From NCBI RefSeq assembly GCF_026213295.1, contig NC_079421.1, forward strand, positions 19,096,929 to 19,160,928: a DNA stretch of 64,000 nt, written 5' to 3'. Each line of letters starts with the position of its first letter. Position 1 is the first letter of the stretch. The stretch is from Gadus chalcogrammus. Lineage: Eukaryota; Chordata; Actinopteri; Gadiformes; Gadidae. Below, one piece after another: positions 51,954 to 64,000 of this stretch. Made by a program: the position numbers and the translations under genes. The notes beneath the pieces were generated by a model, which searched no databases, had not been told where the DNA came from, and saw nothing but the letters and a program-made list of their open reading frames with translations.

Positions 51954-52068
51954 CTTTCTTACGGAGTCCTTGCTGCCACACTCGCCTTTATCGTACCACC
52001 ATTTGTTTTTCAGTTTGTCTAAGACGGCTTGCTCACTGAGTTTCAACACCGCTAGGTTAACTGGAATT
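51954..52068 (-). CDS. gria1: gria1 flip exon
   Basis: Exactly 115 bp, the conserved size of AMPA flip/flop cassettes. It encodes [31 protein letters not shown] and SKDSVRK. The SEQ and KDS residues mark the flip version, which desensitises more slowly than flop. The acceptor ends TTGGAAG and the donor is AAG|GTCAGT. It lies 655 bp downstream of flop in transcript order and is mutually exclusive with it, since both begin with the last base of the shared arginine codon and end in phase 0. Confidence 0.95.
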
Positions 52069-52723
52069 CTTCCAACCGTAAGGGAAATAACATAAATAAC
52101 ATGTTTATAGGTGATGTTATGTTATGTTATTCATTTAAGAAGCACAGAGCAGCAAATACACATACATAAATACACACACACACACACGCACACAAATAAA
52201 CACACGTGTTAATACTTTTGTGAAAGAAAACCAAGACACACGCACTCACGTCGCAAAACACACAGAATAGCAGTGACATCATTAACATCATCAGTCAAAG
52301 TGATAGGCATTAATACTCCATCTATCTTGGTGTGCTTGCTCCCTAGGTCAATAGATGTGTATTACTATATCACTCCGGGTAACCGGCACACTCTTCGTGG
52401 AAGTCCCGATTCACTTGGGACGAACACCGGTCAATATGTTCAAATCCCCGAGGCGCCGCAGTTCAGTTTGAAAACTACCGTTGCTCAGTTTTGAAGCAGG
52501 GTATTCTGCGGCCTACACTTGTGATGACAATTTGGTTTTGTAGGCCAAAGAAATGGGTCTGCTCCTCCATCCTCCCGTCTCCAGGAGCGCCCGTGGCCTC
52601 CCGTGGCTAGCCACCGGGCGGAGGCCCTTGGGGGGGTGGGGGGGGGCCCGAGCGCTGAGTGGTTGGTCTGCCGGTTACCCTGAACCCCACCAGGAGGCGG
52701 TGGGTTACCAAACTGGCTCTGAC
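52069..52723 (-). other. gria1: Intron between flop and flip exons
   Basis: 655 bp without coding sequence, including a short (AC)n near 52170-52195. The separation is compact, as in other AMPA receptor genes. Confidence 0.85.
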
Positions 52724-52838
52724 CTTGGAGTCCCCTCCCCCGCTGCCGCACTCTCCCTTGTCGTACCACCACTTGTTTTTCAATTTGTCCAACAGGCCCT
52801 GCTCGTTCAGTTTTAACACTGCCAGGTTTACTGGGTTT
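52724..52838 (-). CDS. gria1: gria1 flop exon
   Basis: 115 bp, encoding [31 protein letters not shown] and [16 protein letters not shown] and GSGGGDSK mark the flop version, and GSGGGDSK is the GluA1/GluA2-type flop end. The acceptor is TTTCCAAG and the donor CCAAG|GTCAGA. This segment lies at the ligand-binding-domain dimer interface and sets desensitisation rate. Confidence 0.95.
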
Positions 52839-57713
<4,875 letters not shown>

Positions 57714-59758
57714 TTAAACCGCTAAACAAGGCAAGAGGAATCATCATGACGTGTGTGTTTGTGCATGTTTATTCAATGTATCGTGCTGAGCAGAGAGGTC
57801 ATGGTGAATACGGATCTCAGTAATCAGTGGGTGTTTTCCAGAGTATTTTAGTAAATGTGGCCCCGGGGTGGCAGAGAATAACACATGGGGGTAGGGCGGG
57901 ACCAGACCCAGACAACCAGCCTTTACAGAATCCTGCAAAACAATAGTTTTGTGAATGCTTCACAAAATTATCTTAATTTATTTATCTGCAAAGTCTAGTA
58001 AGGGAGGCACTCAGGGTGGCCAATCTATTTATTTGGGTGTGTGGGCCACCAAAGAACCTCCGTTAACAGTACACCGGTTCATGAATCATAACTATTATTG
58101 AAATACAATCTCCTTATGAATACAAACACAATGCAATATAATGTAAATATAACACTGGATTTGGACAAAGACAAAAAAGACCAAACAAACAAAACAAACA
58201 TGGCAATCAATTTCTTCCCTTCGACTGAATTTGTCAGTTGTGTTGACCTAAATTGCATCACATTCCTCCATCCATTCTGTTCTTGTTGAGCCAGGTCTGG
58301 AGGGCTTAGTCCAATGTGCTGGGGAACAGATAACCGCTCCCTCACGAAGAGCCACTAGGCCTCCTGCCTGCCCAACTAATCTCACTTTAAGAAAAGTTGC
58401 CAATATGATTAATTAAAACATGCACATAATTGCCGTGGATTAATAGGCAGCAGGATCACTTCGCCACGGCTGTCATTGCACTTAAAACAAATGGCTGATT
58501 TGAAAGCTGAAGGAATAATTCCTGCCGACCACAACTGCTTTTTTCTTCTCCACCTCAAGAGGAGTCGGCTTAAAGGCAAAGAAGAATGTCCTTAATGTTT
58601 TTCCCTCGCCTTGGAAGTCGAGAGGCCCCCGACAAACGGAGAGGGTGAACAAGCTCTTGTTTCAAAAAAGAGAAAGCAAAGAGAAATCATAACAGTTTGG
58701 CCCTCACAGCCCACCTTTATGGTGACATGCAAAGTTTAAACGGGAACAAGACAGTGGGATTAAATATGAAACTGGGCTGTGAATACCATCATTGTCTGAG
58801 ATGCTTTTAAGAATTATGGCTGTGTAATGAAAGAGGAAGGCCAGGCCTGGTACAGAGAAACATTTGGGGCAGCAGAAAGAGTACGGATGTCTTGTTCAGC
58901 CAAGCTGAAGGAAGAAATAGTCGTCACATTTTCCTTTGTTGTGGGTGCCGAGAGTTAGACAAAAAAGCATGCTAAAGAAAATGGCTAGTTACAAGTCATT
59001 CAGCAGATGCTTTAAGCCGAAACCACTTAGAGAGGATTGAAAGATAATTACTTTAGTATAATCAGAAGTAAAGGCACTAAATGTAGTTTGTATCTCATTG
59101 ACATTACCTTTCAACGCATGTGATTATCACGCACACCTGTGTGCTAGTTAAGCACCCGAACAGAGAGTGTAACTAGCTCTCCAGATTGGAACTCATCTTT
59201 TCAAGGCATCAAGTAACGTTTGCAGTTGATGAAGTAATTTGTGACCAACATTTATATTAATAATTATGATAACACATTATAATAAAAGACAGCCTTCTCA
59301 GGTGTGAGACTGGAAGAGAAATGGGGCATCATTTTCTTGATACTGACGCTAGGTGTGGTACACGGGAGTCTTTGTTGGTATTTATATCCCTTGCGCAGAA
59401 CACCAAACACTATCATCTGAAAGGATTTCATATATTCTAGGCTGAAGGCGAGAGACACAGGGAGAAACATGTGTACAGTTGCCGTAAAAGCAAACATTCC
59501 TCTACTGCTGGCAGACAACAATTGTCTAAGCAATTTTCTCGCTCACTCTCCTTCTCTCTCTAACTAAGTGCCTTCCCTTTCCTTGACCCAGCCTATGTCT
59601 CTATCTTTCTCCCACTCTCATACTCAGTCTCTCCCTCTCTCACTAAGAGCCTCTCCCTCAGTCTCTCTCCCTCTCTCAGACTATTTTAGAGTCTATCTTT
59701 CTTTTTGTTTCGAGGCTGAGAGGGGGTTTGCTTTCTGACCGCTAGAACTTACATGCAC

Positions 59759-60334
59759 TTAAAGGGGCAGTGCAACGAAGTTACACATCGAGGCTCCTGT
59801 TGGGATAGTGGGAAATATTTGTTTGATCATTTAGTGAAATTTTCCAATATAACCTGATGTAGATTATAATAGCTTCACCAATGACATGTTTTTCATTACT
59901 TTTCTATATCGTCGGTGAGCGGAAGGAAGAATATTTTGACTACAAACTGTTTTTGTCGTAAATAAATAAAAAAGTCATAAAAATGGCAGCGCCATTTGTT
60001 TCAGACTCCGCCCCCAAGCATTGTGCATTGTGCCAAGGCACTGCCAGGAATGTGGGCATCTGCCTGCAAACACACTGCCAACTAACGAGGCAACAGGGTG
60101 AGGTTTGCACCAGAGAAGAGAGTCTCCCAACACATTCAAGGGAGTCTGTGAATGTCCGTGAATGTCTGTGAATGTTTGTGAATGTCCCTAGTTTGCATGT
60201 ATTGCCCAGGTGGCAAAAATTGTTATTTTGCAACATCGAATTACATGGGTTCAATTTAAAAGTTGCAGGTAATTATTAATCTTTCCCACTACCCCAGTAG
60301 CCTCAATGTGTTAAATCGGTGGACCGCACCTTTA
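59759..60334. mobile_element. MITE-like element with long inverted ends
   Basis: Ends TTAAAGGGGCAGTGC... and ...GGACCGCACCTTTAA. Further inward, 'gaggctcctgttgggatag' (left) is mirrored by an inverted copy around 60280-60305. The inverted ends extend about 60 bp with mismatches. TTAA at both ends may be the target site. Confidence 0.6.
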
Positions 60335-60597
60335 AAAAAAAGCACACATAAGGGCATAAACAAAAACACAAAGAGAGGAAGACGGACAGAAAAGACCCAA
60401 AGTGTCTGACAGCCTGGCAGGTGCAGAAACAGAGGTGGCTGGCCCCCCTGCGGCGCACTTGTGCCCTAGATTGAGACCATGTGTTCCCAGTGTCTGAGCA
60501 GACACTGTTTGTCTTTTCTTTTTCTTCGGTCCAACTCCACCCCTTCATCCCTCCTGCCCCCTGCCCCACATCACATTACTGTGTGAGGCAGCCAGCA

Positions 60598-60598
<1 letters not shown>

Positions 60599-60628
<30 letters not shown>
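60599..60628. repeat. Poly-C run of 30
   Basis: Uninterrupted C homopolymer (G on the gria1 strand). Confidence 0.97.
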
Positions 60629-60629
<1 letters not shown>

Positions 60630-62869
60630 TCTTGGTGAAGCATCACCAGGGAGATGAATGTTCCTTCCAGCTTTGTTGATTTCAGTTCCCTGTTAAAAGC
60701 GGTGGCCAATCAATTATTCACACACCGCCGGCACATTATTGCTGAGCATCTCCAGTAAACACCAGCCAGTAATACGAGATAAATACAAAAAAACAAACAA
60801 AGGAGCTTCTCAAATTCAGCATCGACAATCTGGACGCCCTGGGCAGTGTTCGTACAAATGCATGTTTGAGTCTGTATGTTTGTGTGTGTCTGTGTGTGTG
60901 TGTTCAGGGCCACGACCAATACTACAATAGACTAGTTAGACTAATCTATTTAAATATCAGATTATTTTTATTATAAACACATTGATAACCTATGCAATGT
61001 GAAGATTAGAAAACTATTAATCACCATTGTAGAAAGATCCCTGCTCTTGAACAGCGGTTGAACAAAAGATGAAGTTTGGATTACTTTATGAAAGGTCCAG
61101 TGTGTTCGATTTAGTAGCAACTAGCCCTCATATTGCAACCAACTGACCCCCCCCCCCCCCACACCCCCTCCCTCCACCAGCTCACATATCACAGTGGTCA
61201 TTCGCCAAGCGAGAAGTTAACGATGTGTGTCTGGATCCTTTATTCAGATATGTAAATGGCTTCTGCGTTTACCGTAAACCTAAACGTGTCAACCCACCTA
61301 AGCTGGCAAAAAGGCGCAATTGTATTTGTGTGTTTGTGTGTGTTAATGCATGCATGTAGCATGATGTTGTGTGCATGATGCATGAATGATTTTCAGACTG
61401 TGGTAGAGCGATCTGCCACAGATTGGATCCAAGATGGTGGGGGGATTTATAACTGACAGACAGATAAGTAACAAATAGAGGTTGGGCTGCAAAATGGGCA
61501 GAGGGTTTAATTCCCTCGCATAGCAACACTTTCAAGAAGATACAGTCTTAAATTCAGTAATTAGGATTTGCTCACAAAGAAAAGGGGGTGATTTAGGTTT
61601 GTTTTTGTCTTTTTTTTTACTATGAGGCATTTGTTTTCTATGCCAACCATAAATTGGCAGACATGTGTGCCATTACTGTAGAATCGCCAGTAAATCAATA
61701 AATGGCAGAGAAGAAAAAATGGCAAGCCTAAATACTGCACATAATTTAATGGGCTGGATCTGGCCATTTCTTCCTGTGCTGAATTGGAGCATTTGTTGCT
61801 GGCCAACATTTCCAAATCAAACCGAAAAAAATAAGTGAAGAAAGAATAGAACGAACCACAGCAGACCCATAGCAGACAACCTAGTTGGATACACAATGCT
61901 CGGCCCTCAATCTCAACTGTCATTCGCTCCGAATCCCTCCCCCTCTACATCCACAACCTCTGATTCTGTCGAACCACTAAACCGCAATTAGTATCCCCAA
62001 AGCTACCCTCCTTTGATTCCATATGCTAATTAGCATGACTAATGACTTTAGCGAGGGTGAAACTAAATGAGCCAGTGATGGCCCGCCTTACAATGGATTA
62101 GGTATTACGGCCGTTTAAGTGGGGGAGAAAATGGTCTCTAATTATAGTGTGATTCTAAGACAAATCAGGGATGGAAAAAGAGTTTTCCGCTAAACTGCTT
62201 TCTCCCCCATCCCTTTTCCCACCTCCTTGTCAGCTCGCAGATTCAATTGTGTCGTCTTACAATTGACAGCAGTCGTGCCATGTTATATCCGGCTGACCAT
62301 CTTTAAAGATAAAGTGACATGTGAGATCCTGAATTAAAATGTACACAAACACAAACATATACACAGACACATACAAAATGGGAGTCAAGCGGTTGTTTGT
62401 ATGGGATTCATATAATGAGACCATCATGGTGTATTTTGTTTTCCATTGTTTCTCTGCCCATGGTCCCACCTAGAAAACCCAGGTGACTAATGACTCCTCC
62501 TGCCACTCATCTTATCTAACTAATGACAAATTAGTCGGCACACAGTCATTACTACTTCAGACTCTTCACAGGCACAATATGAAAATGAGTGTGTTTGTGT
62601 GTTTGTGGTCTAGACAAACTAAATGATCAGAGATACCTTTTCTTCGAATCAGTTGCTATGTGCATAAACTTTATTTTCCCTGACGATCTGTCTGGAAGCT
62701 TTTTTTTTTTCTTTAGCATTTTTAATAGCTGTTTCTATGGCAATTGCATCCACTGTGTGCATATCTCAGAGCAACAAGGCACAAACAGGGCGTTTGTGCA
62801 CGCACACAAACACACGCACGCGCACGCACCGTACGTCAAGACAAAGGCAATGACAAACTCGTCAGGCTA

Positions 62870-63225
62870 AGACGTTATGTTTTTAAACATAACGGCTCCG
62901 CCATCGACACACGCGCAGGTAGGAACACACAGGCACGCTCACACACCGCATCGACTCTCACCCTTAAACCCAACGGCTCAGCCATCGACACAAGCGCAAG
63001 TCTGAACACACACACAAGCACACACACTGCAGCGACACTCGCCCAGGTAAGACGTTATGTTTTTAAACATAACTACTCCGCCATCGACACACGCGCCCGG
63101 GTAAGAACAGACATGCACACTCCGCAGCGACACACTCGTCCAGGTAAGACGTTATGTTTTTAAACATAACGGCTCCGCCGTCGACAAACACTCCCAGGTA
63201 AGACGTTCTGTCTATAGACGGTAGA
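62870..63225. repeat. About 90-bp tandem repeat with a 20-bp palindromic core
   Basis: The core GTTATGTTTTTAAACATAAC occurs at 62874, 63054 and 63151 and is followed each time by GGCTCCGCC or a variant and (A/C)TCGACA. A degenerate unit without the core lies at about 62960-62985. Units also carry CCAGGTAAGAC before the core. The period is about 90-97 bp. Confidence 0.85.
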
Positions 63226-64000
63226 AATTGCAATAAAAGATCAAGGTCAAGACAATGTTGCTTCTAACACAGCGTCACCCTGGTACTCTAAGTATGCATC
63301 CTTGGGTATAGCAGAGCAAGAGCTGTAGCGTGCGCTTTGGGGTGGGCCTAAGAGGGAGGTGGGTGTGGGTATTCAGCACGCAGCACCCACTTAGGAGCAT
63401 GTTTGCAGTGATTGCATGTTGTTGTAGTTCAGCGCATTGGAGGAGTCACAGATGCGGACCAAAATGTGTTGAAATCTCAAATGATTGCACCAGCCGGATG
63501 TGATTTGGCTTTGGGCCTGATTTGGCCCCAGGGCCTTGTGTTTGACCCCTTTGCTGCAGGTACACCTGCTATCCTAAGCATGATGCCACCTCACCAACTC
63601 CCTGCTCCTTAATAAGATGTATCTAGAAATGAATAGTGAGTCATTTAGAGAAAAGTGTCTACTGAATTATTATTAAACGGTATATGGTTGTTTGGATTCC
63701 CTTTGGCCCACCAAGCAATGTCAACAGCAGTGTCAAGCCTGCAAGAAGACACATCGCTACGCAACATTAATGGGTTAGGCGGCTGCCTCAAAGACAAGCC
63801 ACCTCTCCCTTCCGAGATGTATTTTCGGCTCGTGTCTATTTTCGCTCCTACCTATTCACGGTGAGATCACGGTGACATTAAAATAACTATTTTAATGCCT
63901 GAGGCGGCCTGTCCTGGATTCTCTATCATTCACACACCGAGAATCCAGACCTTTAAAAGGTTTGAGCATAGTGGGAGAAAAGATAATGAGGAGACTCTGT

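Noticed and set aside
62589..63163. 139-codon plus-strand frame containing repeated NGSAIDT
   Set aside because: It is the translation of the palindrome-containing tandem repeat inside a gria1 intron on the opposite strand.

Overview
The window is vertebrate nuclear DNA, most likely from a ray-finned fish. It shows GT-AG introns, AMPA-receptor exons in vertebrate exon format, several hAT-type non-autonomous transposons of kinds common in teleosts, and a very heavy load of dinucleotide repeats and minisatellites. That repeat load resembles gadiform (cod-like) genomes, but the species is an inference. Almost all long open frames are by-products of (AC)n, (AG)n, GGT-rich or minisatellite sequence and are not genes.

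Two real genes are visible. (1) On the minus strand, 46.4-57.7 kb, lies the 3' end of an AMPA glutamate receptor gene that I identify as gria1 (GluA1). In transcript order it has a 199-bp exon (M3 and start of the S2 ligand-binding half), a 248-bp exon (S2), the mutually exclusive 115-bp flop and flip exons, the M4 exon, and a last exon with the long GluA1-type tail. All other exons, including the one with the Q/R site, lie beyond the right edge. The M4 exon can also be read through its splice donor into a short tail ending TVKI, which resembles the short tails of GluA2/GluA3. (2) On the plus strand at 4.2-4.5 kb is the terminal exon of an SLC36-family proton/amino-acid transporter, broken by a one-base frameshift. 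SLC36A genes and GRIA1 lie fairly near each other on human chromosome 5q33, so the linkage is plausible as ancestral synteny.

Layout: 1-2.5 kb is the left arm of a large inverted duplication carrying a hAT-like insertion. 3.3-4.0 kb is a minisatellite and 3.97-4.13 kb a MITE beside the SLC36 exon. 7.3-9.3 kb holds a solo LTR and a 1.5-kb hAT-type element. 9.4-19.4 kb is a mosaic of direct and inverted duplications with exon-like modules ending in GTAAGT, a 17-bp minisatellite, a 36-bp minisatellite and a hAT insertion whose empty site survives in a sister copy. 20.4-22.8 kb is transposon- and satellite-derived. 24-25 kb is a three-layer nest of transposons. 26.7-33.3 kb contains minisatellites interrupted by insertions. 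34-40.5 kb is dominated by (AG)n/(CT)n and (AC)n tracts. 40.5-46.4 kb has no recognisable gene. 46.4-64 kb is gria1 exons and introns.

The most interesting point is the gria1 locus: one gene appears able to encode both a long GluA1-type tail (class I PDZ ligand, poly-glycine expanded) and a short GluA2/3-like tail (class II PDZ ligand).
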